From the NCBI GenBank assembly GCA_008921705.1, contig VFFE01007066.1:137534-201533 (forward strand): 64,000 nucleotides of DNA, given 5' to 3'. Below are positions 11,401-22,594 of the stretch, piece by piece. The stretch comes from Burhinus oedicnemus (taxonomy: Eukaryota; Chordata; Aves; Charadriiformes; Burhinidae). The notes beneath the pieces are model-generated. The model worked only from the letters and a program-made list of their open reading frames with translations, ran no database searches and was not told the DNA's origin. The first letter of the stretch is position 1. Every line of letters begins with the position of its first letter. A program made the position numbers and the translations under genes.

Positions 11401-14400
11401 AGTTTGTTCTTTGAGGTTATAAGCTGCGGTGTTCAAAAGTGATTTTTGTTATTCATTACATCCATGTTTAGATTTCACGTGGTGGCTTTCTGAAAGGACA
11501 TTTTATTGTATTTGTGAGACAGATGTAATTGTAAGAAAACTGGTTTTCTTTTGTCAAAAATGTCGGTGAACTTCGCTGAATGGAAGGCAAGTGCTTGCAC
11601 CGTTACAAGGGTTTTTTTCTTTTCTTCTTCCTTTGGAATACATAATGGTGAGGGAAAAAAAAACACTAATTGGAGTTGTAAGATGAAGGTGCGTGTTCAG
11701 TCTGAGTTCTAGATCCTTCTCTTCCTTGTCTTCTAAACCTGCATTTTGCAGAGGCTCATTTTGTGCTTATCGGAGCACTGGAGGTGCTAATGCTGTGGTT
11801 TCTTTGGCTCCTTTGGCATGGTCAGCAAGCCCACTGGCTTTTGTATTATTGTTTGTTTAAAAAAAAAAGAGTGATGGGGAAGATTTTTGGGGAGTAACAT
11901 TGGCAGGGTCTGAGTAGAGTAATGTAATATTGCATTTCTTCTCTTTCTGGATGTGATTCTCTTACCCAACCATTTTAGGTAACCTGAGTGAATAGCAGAG
12001 CAGCTGCAAAATTGAGACTAGCCTAAAAAGCTCAGTACCAGAAGATGCTGAGTCCTGAAGTCCCACTAAAGTTATTCCATGACTTCATCGCACCATAAGG
12101 CATGTTTCCCATTGGGATTAAAGGCAGAAAATCCCACTGCATTTCTGGTTAATGGGATTATTTTTTTCCTAGTACCATCCACACAGATATCCCGTTATGG
12201 TGGCAGAAAGATCTGTAATGGCTGTACCTTGATTAAAACTACTGGCATCGATAATGGCACAAGCCTGTGGGATTTCTTACCATCTGTGTGGATCCTGTTT
12301 GTTTTTTCCTATGGAAATCCAAGTTTATACAAGGGCCATCAGATGGAACCTGCACGCCTTTATTATTACTAATAGCAGCTAGGAGTGCAGCTCCGAATGA
12401 TGCATAACATTTTTTTCAAAGTAAACCATAAGCCAAGTTAAATGAACTTTAAAAGTGAACATGATTCATAACAGATACCATTTTAAAACTGACCAGACAC
12501 AGTGAATGTAAATTCTGTCCTTTTAACTGTAAAATGTTTAAGCTTATTTGCAAAGGAGTTTGAAAAATTAAAACCATACCTTCTCTGTTTTCTCCTGCCA
12601 TGAAGAAACATCAGAGTTTGCATTTGAAAGGATGGCGATACAAACTGTATAGACAGACTCGATGTCTACTTGAATTATCTTGCTTGTTGAGGGGAAGTCT
12701 TAAACTGATGATCACATATAATCTGTAATGTATTAAAAGCATATTCTTTATTGGAGTCCCCATATTACATTTCAAATACATTTCCATGGAATGTTTCAAA
12801 ATGTCATTTAAAATTATTCCTTTTTTCATTGAAATGGCATGTGTCCCCTCAACACTCATCTAGAACTTTATTATTATGATTCTTTGGACAGTTTAAAGAC
12901 ATGAGATCACTTTTTGTGGTTTTGCGTGCCTCACACCACCTCTGTTCCTGCTTCAGTGTTAATGCCAGCTTCACGTTTCCCCAAAACAGTTTAGCTCCAG
13001 CTTCTTGGCCTGCGTAGGCTTTGTTTCAGTCGATCAGAGGTTTGGCTAACTTAAATATTTAGGCAATCTATAATAACTGTATCTCAAACAAACACTTATT
13101 ACAACCATCACTTGCAGTGTTTGCTATCATTAAGAACTAGAGTTCTGGCTTCCATTCTAACCCCTGTGGTTTTTGTTGGTTTTTTTTCATATACCCAGAT
13201 TGATTTCTGTCACCTGGAGGGTGATTTTACAATAAGAAGGATTTTGAAGAAATTGCATCTTGAAAAGCTGGAGGTTACCAATGGATTAAGTATTTGTGAG
13301 TGCAACTAAATGAAAACCTTAAATAAGTCATAGAATTATCCTGAGTGTTTACAGCCTAGCAGTAAAACTGAGCTCTGTATATACGCCAATAACAGTCCAT
13401 GAGAAACATGAATTTTCAGCACTGAAGACAGGCCAGGAGTCAGAGCTGGACCAGTGCTTCTTGAAGTCACTGGGATTGCAAGGTGTCATTACAGCACTTA
13501 AAATACCAAGGCTGCCATGCTGAAATAGGATACTTCAAGAGAGCATCACCTCAACCGATTTACATCAGTTTATATTGTTAAACAGTTAAGTTAATTTGAG
13601 CCTACTTTTGTTGACTTGACTCTACTGTGTCCAGTAAAAGCAACCCACTTTGGGACAGGCTTCAGCTGACTTGACAAAGGTGAGACACCTACAAGAGCGT
13701 GCTCTGAGGCCACGGGACCATTACATGCGTTTATTTTCCTTTACTCCTGTCCCACTTAGGACAGTGGAATTTAGTGAAAATATCCTACATATTTCATTGA
13801 CAAAGAAGAAGCTGCAAACACATTTTAGCAGAATTCTAACCACTGATAGGTTTAAAACAATGCTTTCTCTTGAGTGATTGCTTTTTCTGGGTTTGCCTGA
13901 AGATGGTCTTGATACCTTCACTTAAGTGCAACTCCAGCAACTTTTTTAAAGTAAGATGGTTCAAGCAGTAGCTTGTGGAGATGTGTGTGTTTAAACATCA
14001 TATTTTGTTTGCAATTGATGGCTTCGTGAGGGTTCTCAAAGCTGCTTTTTCATAACTGATGGATCCTCAGCTGCTTCTGCTTCCAAGGAGGGAAAAACCT
14101 CGCCTTGAAGAGCTCATCAGAACAATCACTGTTCTGATCCTAAAAGTGCTAAAAAGAACAGGTATATGGATCTTGCTGTCTATTGGCTCCAAAAAACATG
14201 TCTGCAACTACAGCCGTGTGTGTGCTGAACTCCCAGCATGTAATGGGAACCCCTTGATGGCAAACTGGGAAATCAGAGTCCCTTACCCTCTGGTGAGAGT
14301 GAGCCTTGTGGTACGGTTTTCCCAGCCAAATAAAAACACCTTTCTTGTTAATGAATAACATCAAGGTTACCTTTATTTTTTTTGTGTGAGTTTATGTGTG

Positions 14401-15986
14401 AAAGAAAGAGATAATATTTAAAGTTTGTGGCTGTGTCTCCGCTCCCTGTGGTGTGACATCCATCCAAGGTGAAAAAGCTGGAAACATGTCCAACTTGCTG
14501 AGATTTCTGCACATGTGAAATAGTTAATACACCTCGGGCTTCCAAGACCTTCTACTTTTCATTAAGTTAGCTTGTATTTCTTGTATTTCAGCATGCCGTC
14601 TCAGGTGGTTTTTTCCCAAGAAACTTTTGTTCCAGATCATCTGACTGTTTCAGAAGCACTTGAACAAGAAGAAAAACACGACAGTCAATTAAAAACCAAT
14701 TTTTTTGCTCTGGTATCATTAATCAAATGCACAAGCAGTCCCAGCACTGACACCTGGCAGGGTTAATGTTTAAGACCTGTGGCAATTACAGCTCCCCTGA
14801 AAATCGCTTGGCCAGCAAGTCACATAAAAGCCTGTGATTATGAAGGAAATGGGAATTAGCAGAAAAAAATTGGGGAAACCAGCTGAAATACACTGGTAGC
14901 AAGGAAGGCAGAGAAAAACCTGACTGATTGGAGCTCCCCTGGGGAGAAGAAACAGGGTCTCAGGGTCACTCCTTCACTGAATTAGTAGTGTCTGTCATAT
15001 GAAACCAAAATAAAGCAGGAACAGAAGTAAAAGATTTTCTGTAGAGAAATTGGACTCTGTTCTCTTGCACCTACGTCTCAGGGAGGCCAAGTGCAATTAG
15101 TGGGCTGATTTTTTTACTGATCCTAGTTCATCCATAATTCTTTTCTCTCAAATATCTATTGCTTGATAAAAATAATATGATGCCCAGAGGTTTGACACAC
15201 GACTATTTTTAGCCATGAACAATTCAAAGACTACACACAGCCATTGTTTCCATCAGCTCCTTGCCCAGTACATCCTCTGTCTTGTGTCTTTGCACTCCCC
15301 AAAAGTTACTCAGCTCGAGTAAACACAGCTTTAATGAAAACTAAGCCTCTTGTGGTTAGAGCAGACTGTAGCACGTGTGCTCTCCCTTGCTGAAGAACAT
15401 TAGCTGGATGCTTTTTGTGCCAGATGCAAGCATACCTGCCGAAAAAATCTGGTAAGTAAACAGTAGTTTAAGCAAAGAATGATGGCTGTTTGCAGCCAAT
15501 ATTTTAATATCAATTGCTAAAAAAGCATTAGCTTAGAACTACTGAAAAATCTCTTCGTACCAAGCATGGTGCCATAATTTTTGTTTTATGAGCTTAATTC
15601 AGTGTTAGGAAAATACAGGGAGATAGCAAGTGGCGTTGCTTCCCACGTGGCCAAAGATCTGTTTCACCTGAAGGTACTTCTCTGCTGCAGCATCTTGTTC
15701 ACTGGATCTGTGAAACGGTAGTTTGTCATGTGACCCATTACAAACATTTCGGCTATCTCACAAGGCTAGAAAGTATAATTAGCCTCTGATTTAATGTTAA
15801 ATTACTTGGAATTGTGACATACTCCAAAAAGCAAGAAATTAATTTCAAATTGTGGGACCAATTCAGTAGTGATGGAGAAAACAATTGATGGAAATGCCGA
15901 GCCGTGGTGAATAAACACAGAGAAAGCCCTGTGGTAGTGCCAAATTACTGTGAAAATTCTGGAGTTCAGGTCCAGACCGCTGTCAT
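8401..15986. other. unassigned DNA with a few moderate open frames
   Basis: No recognised gene. The longest frame is plus-strand 8862-9260 (132 codons from TTG; 124 from the in-frame ATG at 8886). It has no domain I know and an ordinary random-looking composition. A T13 run followed by CAG (10209-10224) resembles a splice acceptor but no convincing exon follows. Minus-strand frames at 8362-8753 overlap in two phases and are unidentified. Confidence 0.5.
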
Positions 15987-16028
15987 GCAGCTTCAATGCT
16001 GCAGCTTCAATGCTGCCACTTCAGTGCT
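15987..16028 (+). repeat. three 14-bp tandem units
   Basis: GCAGCTTCAATGCT occurs twice without change (15987-16000 and 16001-16014), followed by GCCACTTCAGTGCT (16015-16028), which differs at three positions. The next bases, GCAGG, begin another partial unit. It is a local minisatellite seed; the 14-bp unit is not a multiple of three. Confidence 0.9.
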
Positions 16029-19000
16029 GCAGGATAGAAAGTCACTTCAAGTAGTGTAAACGTCAGTAGAGTAGAAATTACCAAAAAACCCTCAAAAGGC
16101 AACACAGGTATTTGAATAGGCAACAAAGTAAAAGAGGATTTAAAGTTGTTTGGGGGTCTTTTTTCTTCTTCTATAGCTGTTTTTTGTCATTTCTTTGTGT
16201 TTCATGAATACTAACTGCCTTATAGTTTGAATTGAGTTTTACTGTAAAAATGCCGATATAGAAAGCTGTGGTCATTGCCATTTATTTCTAGTGAAAAATC
16301 TTTGTGTTACAAAAAAATAAAATAAAATTTAGGTCAACTTGTACATTAAGTTACCATTTATGACTTATTTACAAAAGTTAATTGTTGATCTTTGGTTAAG
16401 ACATCTACAAATCAAGCTTTGTAAAGTACAACAGGGTAATAATGATAATTCTTCTTACCTTTCTATAATACCATGCATCAATGTGCTTATAACTCTACAG
16501 CATATTAGATGTGTCTAAGCATAACTGCTAATTATTGTTTATTAATCCCTATAAATTGTTACTTAAACCACCTACAAAATTACTTTGCTTATTTCACTTC
16601 TTATTGCCATGCTTACAAACTCAACCAAAATTTTGGTCAGTCTGAAATGTTTTTCATCACTGATAATTAATCTTCGAGCTCCAGGTTTTGTTAATACCTA
16701 TGTTGGTTGAAATGGAATGTTCTGAGTGTACCAATTGCTGCCAATGAGTAATACTGATCAGAATTTTAGAATGCTGGCAAACTTTTTAGTAAGAAGACAT
16801 CACTTTTATATTAGCATTTTACAGTATAGAACTGTACTTTAAACTTGGATACTCTTGAAAAAAGAGTGATTATGGAAGAAATGGTTTGCTTGGACTACAT
16901 GTAATACACAGTAAAAATGAGGGTTGAAAGAAAAGATGGTTGTGTAGTCTAAATGAAAATACATTTGAGATTTTCTGTTTCCCAAATGAAAGTCATTGTT
17001 CCTATTATTTGTAATAACTAAAATAGAACCTACTTTGTTTCATTGACGTTAGTTTTTGTAAAGCTCAAAATCACTGAGCTAACAGAATAGGAAGTATTCC
17101 TGGAAGATGCATAGGGGTAGAAAACCCACATGGTGAAGAGGACGTGACTGTGGTGGGCAGTCCTGTGTTCATGGTCTTTATGTCTTTATGGCATTATTGT
17201 AAGGTCCCAGTTCTGCAAAACTCTCAGTTCATGCTCAGCTTTGTGCTCTTTGGCTTGCTCAAGATGTGTTCCTTATAACTATATAAGGTTACTTTTAAAT
17301 GATCAAGGAGAAAAGCAGTATAATTTCCAGCAGTGGAATGGTAGAGGCAGTAAGAATCAACTTCTCTGTGGTTTTGAACATGCCTATGAAACAAATACTG
17401 TTTTCAGAACAAAGACTAGTGAAGAGACAGAGCAATGAAGAAGAAGGTCTGTCTGTATATGTGTGATAGGGTTTGTTGGGTTCTGAGTGAGGAAGGACCA
17501 GTTAACATCATTCAGACTCTCAGAAGGAAAGAGCCTGGCCCATGGGGTGAGGAACTGGACAAGGAATGGAGCCTTCAGCAACTGGGGCAATCAAGGGAGG
17601 AAAAGGTAAGGAAGTTACTGAGAAATGTGTCTGGGAATTGGTGGTGACATAAAGGGATTTTCTGCCTTTTCAAAATGGTTAAGAGATTTAAGTTAGTGCC
17701 CTGGTAATGTAATTGGTACCAAAATCCTCATGTTCCAACTGCAGAAATATATGGATGTTTATATACTAAGAAAATATGTTGTATTATGCATTATGAAAAA
17801 TATGAATCAATGTAAAAAGACATTTAAATAATCTCAAACTGTCTATTTTCTTGTATATTTAAAACATCTGGTATAGAACAATGCCATACTCTGCATTTTG
17901 TGTATCTTAAAATGTAGACTGTTTTTCACATTCCAACTGAATGTCTTTCCAGTAATCACAGTTCATTCTGGAAAGGGGGTTGTTTGGGTATTTTTTTCCT
18001 TATTTATACTATTACTAAAGCAACGTGTAGACTTCGACAGCAGGTAAAATATTGACAAAACATAGTAAAAGTAAAGTAGTTTAATCGAGATCTTTCTTTT
18101 TCTTTGCCTTTCATGTTTCAGTACCAACGTGTCAACTGATTTCAGGTATCACTTTATTAGAAAAAATATATATAGCAAACTGTTAATGACAATGAAATAA
18201 AAACAACAAATCCTTTATATTAACTGAATTGAGGCCTCCATGATTCAGTACTAAAGTATTGCTTCCAGTCTTTTATTTCCATGATATTTCTGCTGGAATC
18301 TTGTTTCCTTTTCAAATGCATTGTTGAGCTTTATGTTGATATCTATTCCAGATGTTTTCAAGTTCTGTTAATTTGTTTTCCATACGATACAGAACTTGTA
18401 TTTACTGCAATTGTATCTGCTAGCTGCATTCCCTGCTGGATGTTACATTTTTCTTCCATCAGGACAGGTTTTCCCATTGCTTCTGCTATTTATTTCTGTA
18501 TTTCCATAGTAGTGTCCAGGTGCATTTAAAGTCTGGTTCACGTGCCTGCAAGAGTTTACAAGTTGAGATTTGGAACTTGCAAGCAGGCTGGTGCATTAGT
18601 CCATATGAATAATTTGTTGATTTTAGAAAATTAAACCAAAATTAAATCTAAGTTTTAGAAATAGAATAACATAGGATTCGGTTGTAGTAATCACGCCTAA
18701 TCTCATCTATAATGCAACGAACTATTTTAAAGTTACTGTAAATTCTGTACACAGTTAATAGTGTTTAAACATGCACTTATATGCTTTGCTGTACTGTACC
18801 CACAGTATTTTATGTGGTTGTACAAAATACCTGACCCTTTTCTGATAGATTATAGAAAGGAAAATACAAACCCAGAATTTCAATAGCTGTCCAGATCCAA
18901 GTACTTCTATATTCTGGGGCTTTTTAACATCCAAATCTGGATCTGAATTCCAGTTTTGCACTATTTGAACATCTTCAGTGTCTGCTAATACATTTTTCTT

Positions 19001-19589
19001 GCTTTCTGGGTCTATCTCTAGCTATTTGCAGCTTCTTCAGTTTCTTCTTTCGGGCCTCTTTTTGCTCTGAACTACGCTTTTTTCTTTAGTATGCTGCTTC
19101 ATTAACAGAGCTTCAGTTTCCAGAAAAGTCATTCAAGCATCAGTTCAGCCCAATCATTCTTGGCCATTCTGGCATCCCCCAGAAAGTATTGGCAGTGACG
19201 GGGTCCACATGAGGCACCTGGCCGTTTAGTGAGTAGCCTAATCCAGAAAGTGCAGAGCACGTACAGGGCCAAAAATTGGGCTGCAGAGGCTTAAATTTGT
19301 AGACCCATCTAGCCAAATTTAGAGACATTTTCCAAAAAGATAAACATGAGAGTCTCTACCTGAAAAACTTGGAATAGGTTTTGTTTTTGATAATAACAGG
19401 ACTTGCTGCCCTGGGGCGCAGCACGCGGTTCCTTCCAGTGCTGCCTCTGTTTGCCAAAGGACTGGGGACAGGCTTTACCTTGCGTTTCCTCGCCCTGCCA
19501 GAGTAACTGGAGTAACGGGTTTAAGAGAAAGGCCAGCGATGAGAATGAACAAAAATACAGGAAGCTTTGCAAGATCAGGAGCTCCCAGC
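16029..19589. other. unassigned AT-rich DNA, no gene seen
   Basis: Open frames are all at or below 82 codons (for example 18281-18529 plus), with no recognisable domain or repeat family. Confidence 0.55.
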
Positions 19590-19655
19590 ATGGTCTACTG
19601 ATAAAGTGATGGTCTACTGATACAGTGAAGTGTCTACTAAATGATAGTGTCTGCT
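19590..19655 (+). repeat. degenerate 19-bp tandem repeat
   Basis: ATGGTCTACTGATAAAGTG (19590-19608) is followed directly by ATGGTCTACTGATACAGTG (19609-19627), one mismatch. Two more decayed copies of the GTCTACT core follow, at about 19631 and 19648. Confidence 0.85.
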
Positions 19656-20135
19656 AATTCTCTTAATTTGCAAACTTGTTTTAACAGCAAAACCAACAAA
19701 GGCATAGTGTGTGCTGAGTGAAGTTTGGTTCATTCTCTAATTAATTAGGGTCTTTCTAGTTTGAAAGTGAAGGTTATTGGGCAATACTAATGCATAACTC
19801 TTCAGCTTGCTTTATTCTGTTTTGTTCCAGATATGATGAGCACTTAGAGGCAGCCTGTAAGATTATTCTTTCAAGAAAAACTGCATGAAAAATTGTTAAG
19901 AAAAACTTTTTCTTACCAGTTAAAGGGAATTTGAGAACTACACACATAACATACAGGGGTGATAATCTGTGGTTTTACAGGTATAGTCATGATGACTAGT
20001 AAGATAGAATAGAATATTTTTAGATTTTTTAATAATATCTAGTATTTAATAAAACCCTTTTTATTTAGTTATTTTCTTGATAGAAGTGGCTTAGTCATAT
20101 TTGCCCTTTTAGTAAGGGCAAATGCTGTAGGCCAT
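19656..20135. other. unassigned DNA, no gene seen
   Basis: AT-rich sequence up to the solo LTR; nothing recognisable. Confidence 0.6.
20131..20135 (+). repeat. left target-site duplication of the solo LTR
   Basis: GCCAT immediately precedes the LTR terminus. GCTAT at 20776-20780 follows the other end. Four of five bases match, consistent with an aged 5-bp target duplication. Confidence 0.6.
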
Positions 20136-20775
20136 TGTTATGGTTTGAGAAACCCACAACAATTTATTGTCATTTAGACAATTATTCTCTTACCTGATAA
20201 CCTCTCCCTACCCAGGAAGCGGAATCGGGAAAAAACAAGGAAACCCAGGGGTTGAAATATCAACAGATTTAATAGAATAAGATGAGGTAATTAAGATTAA
20301 TAGCACTAAAGAACCAATATTGATCCAGATGCCAATACAAAATATACAAAGATTATACTCAGCCAACTATATCAGTAGGAAGCTGTGCACTCCCAGCAGG
20401 GGACAGCAAATGTCAGACACTGTGAGCGCTATGGCTTCGGGAGGAAGAGAAGGGCTCAGAAGTCGGGCACCAGGGCAAGAAGTTCTCTGGATCACTGCCA
20501 TCAAGGGAGAAAGAGAACTCCTCAGCAAACTTTCTAATTTCTATTGAATGTGCCGTTCATGGTATGAAATAACCCTGTTGGCCAGCTTGGGTCAAGTGCC
20601 CAGGTCTTGCTCCTCTTCATCCCTGCACCTGGCGAGCTCGAAAACTTGAAACTCACACACCATAGCTGGCTATAAAGTCAATATTTTCACAAATTCAGAC
20701 CCTAGAGTCTTGTAAAAGTGCAGTTTTCCCAAGCATTAGAAGAGAAATTAGTCCTGTGTTGTTCAAACCAGGACA
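20136..20775 (-). mobile_element. solo LTR of an avian endogenous retrovirus
   Basis: A 640-bp element running from TGTTATGGTTTGAG to AAACCAGGACA on the plus strand, so it has TG...CA ends in either orientation. Read on the minus strand it begins TGTCCTGGTTTGA, the start I associate with this bird LTR family, and it has an AATAAA near the minus-strand 3' end (plus ATTTATTGT at about 20162), where a polyadenylation signal would sit. No gag, pol or env lies on either side, so it is a solo LTR, the usual product of recombination between the two LTRs of a provirus. The flanking GCCAT/GCTAT fits a 5-bp target duplication, a size seen in ERVL-type and some other avian ERVs. The family assignment is from memory. 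Confidence 0.85.
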
Positions 20776-20780
20776 GCTAT
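20776..20780 (+). repeat. right target-site duplication of the solo LTR
   Basis: GCTAT directly follows the terminal ACA of the LTR and pairs with GCCAT at 20131-20135, with one mismatch. Confidence 0.6.
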
Positions 20781-21556
20781 CCATAGACGCTGTAAAATGC
20801 ACAGTAAATCAATAGGTAGTCCAGAGGGTTGGGATTTTTTATCCAACGTCAACAGAGAGAATGAAGCTACGTTTTCTAACAGTTGGGGATAATACCCTCA
20901 GCTTTCATGGAGAAATGTAAAATATACTTCAAAAGTTCTGGTGGTTATGTCTAACTCAATGCCAGTATCATACTCCGAACATCAAACCTGCAGTGATTCT
21001 GCAATAAACTGCTCCACCTTCAGTACACCATATCCAGTTGGCTTTATACAGCATTGAGGAAGGACCTAATGAGTCAACAATGCTGGTTTAAGAAAGTCAG
21101 AAATGGTGAAACTTCTGCTTTCTCCCCTGCTTGTGCATGTCCTTGTCTCTCAGGTGCTTAGGGCATGTATTAGGATGGTAATGCCGACAATGTATCGGGG
21201 AAAGGCAAAGTTGCTAATGTGAAAATTGGTCTTAAAAGATAAAATTCTGTTGGAGAAACACATTTAGTAATTAACTGGAGCAGGCAGCAGTTTTCTTGGC
21301 ACAACTCCATGTGGTTTCCACTTGCTGCGGTCTCTGCTAATGAAAACTTTGCTATAATTACAGGTTAAGCCAGTATGCAAAGTAAATAACACAAATAAAG
21401 CTACCTCTTTTTTTATCATTTTTAACTCTGTTGGGTCCTGTTATCTGGTATGCAAAGTAATCCTAAATCTATTGACATTTTTCTTCAGGAAATGAGTATA
21501 GTTAGGTAGTATAAAACTATATTTTCAGGGGATATTGGCTTTTTTGACAGAATTAT
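20781..21556. other. unassigned DNA, no gene seen
   Basis: Unique-looking sequence between the solo LTR and the palindrome next to CR1 copy B. No open frame of note. Confidence 0.6.
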
Positions 21557-21598
21557 ATTAATACCATTAATATTAATGGTATTAATACCATTAATGGT
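21557..21598. repeat. 30-bp perfect palindrome plus overlapping 12-bp palindrome
   Basis: ATTAATACCATTAAT followed immediately by its exact reverse complement gives a 30-bp perfect palindrome at 21557-21586. ACCATTAATGGT at 21587-21598 is a second palindrome built from the same ATTAATACC/ATTAATGGT words. The tract ends where CR1 copy B begins. Confidence 0.9.
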
Positions 21599-22503
21599 GT
21601 CAAGTTGGAGCCCTGTAACCAGTGGTGTCCCCCAAGGGTCAATACTCGGTCCAATCTTGTTCAATATATTCATCAATGACCTGGAAGAGGGGACAGAGTG
21701 TATCCTCAGCAAGTTCGCTGATGATACCAAACTGGGAGGGGTGGCTGACGCCCCAGAGGGCCGCGCTGCCGTCCAGCATGACCTGGACAGGCTGGAGTGC
21801 TGGGCAGAGAAGAACCTAATGAGGTTCAACAAGAGCAAGTGTAGGGTCCTGCACCTGGGGAGGAAGAATGCCAGGCACGAATATAGGCTAGGGGTGGACC
21901 TGCTGGAAAGCAGTTCTGAGGAGAAGGATCTGGGGGTCCTGGTAGGTAGTAAATTATCCATGAGCCAGCAATGTGCCCTTGTTGCCAGGAAGGCCAATGA
22001 AATCCTGGGCTGCATAAGGAAGAGTGTGTCCAGTAGGTCGAGGGAGGTCATTCTCCCCATGCTACTCGGCACTGGTGAGGCCACAACTGGAATACTGCGT
22101 CCAGTTCTGGGCTCCCCAGCTCAAGCGGGACAGGGAACTACTGGAGAGAGTCCAGCACAGGGCAACAAAGATGACTGGGGGATTGGAGCACCTCCCTTAT
22201 GAGGAAAGGCTGAGAGAGCTGGGACTCTTCAGCCTGGAGAAGAGAAGGCTGAGGGGAGACCTTATTCTAAAGGGTGGGTTGAAGGAGGGTGGAGCCAGAC
22301 CCTTTTCAGTGGTTCCCAGTGACAGGACGAGGGGCAACAGGCACAAGCTGGAACACAGGAAGTTCCATTCAAACCTAAGAAAAAACTTCTTTATGGTGAG
22401 GGTGCCAGAGCACTGGAACAGGCTGCCCAGGGAGGTTGTGGAGTCCCCCTCTCTGGAGATTTTCAAGACCCACATGGATGCAGTCCTGAGTAATGTGCTC
22501 TAG
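21599..22503 (+). pseudogene. CR1 ORF2 RT C-terminal half (copy B), one frameshift
   Basis: Encodes the second half of the CR1 reverse transcriptase. Visible in order are [19 protein letters not shown], the catalytic FADD in [52 protein letters not shown] and REVILP. At about 22059 an extra base (CTCCCC-A-TGCTACTC) shifts the frame. Reading then continues openly in the next frame through [47 protein letters not shown] and the usual C-terminus VPEHWNRLP...FKTHMDAVL to a stop at 22501-22503. No other break is apparent. The element lacks the endonuclease and RT motif A by truncation, so it is inactive regardless. Confidence 0.92.
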
Positions 22504-22594
22504 GCATTCCTGCGTCAGCAGGGGAGTTGGACTAGATGATCTCTAGAGGTGCCTTCCAGCTCTGAAAATTCCATGATTCTGTGATTCCATGAAT
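21599..22594 (+). mobile_element. CR1 LINE copy B, 5'-truncated, well preserved
   Basis: Plus-strand CR1 of about 1 kb. It begins inside the reverse transcriptase just before the [15 protein letters not shown] motif and continues through the ORF2 stop at 22501-22503, the 3' UTR (TGATCTCTAGAGGTGCCTTC) and a terminal CCATGATTCTGTGATTCC. Subfamily wording such as GGAAGAGGGGACAGAGTG also appears in minus-strand copy A, so the two are related. Confidence 0.95.

Noticed and set aside
21485..22084. 199-codon minus-strand open frame
   Set aside because: Antisense shadow of CR1 copy B, continuing into the palindrome.
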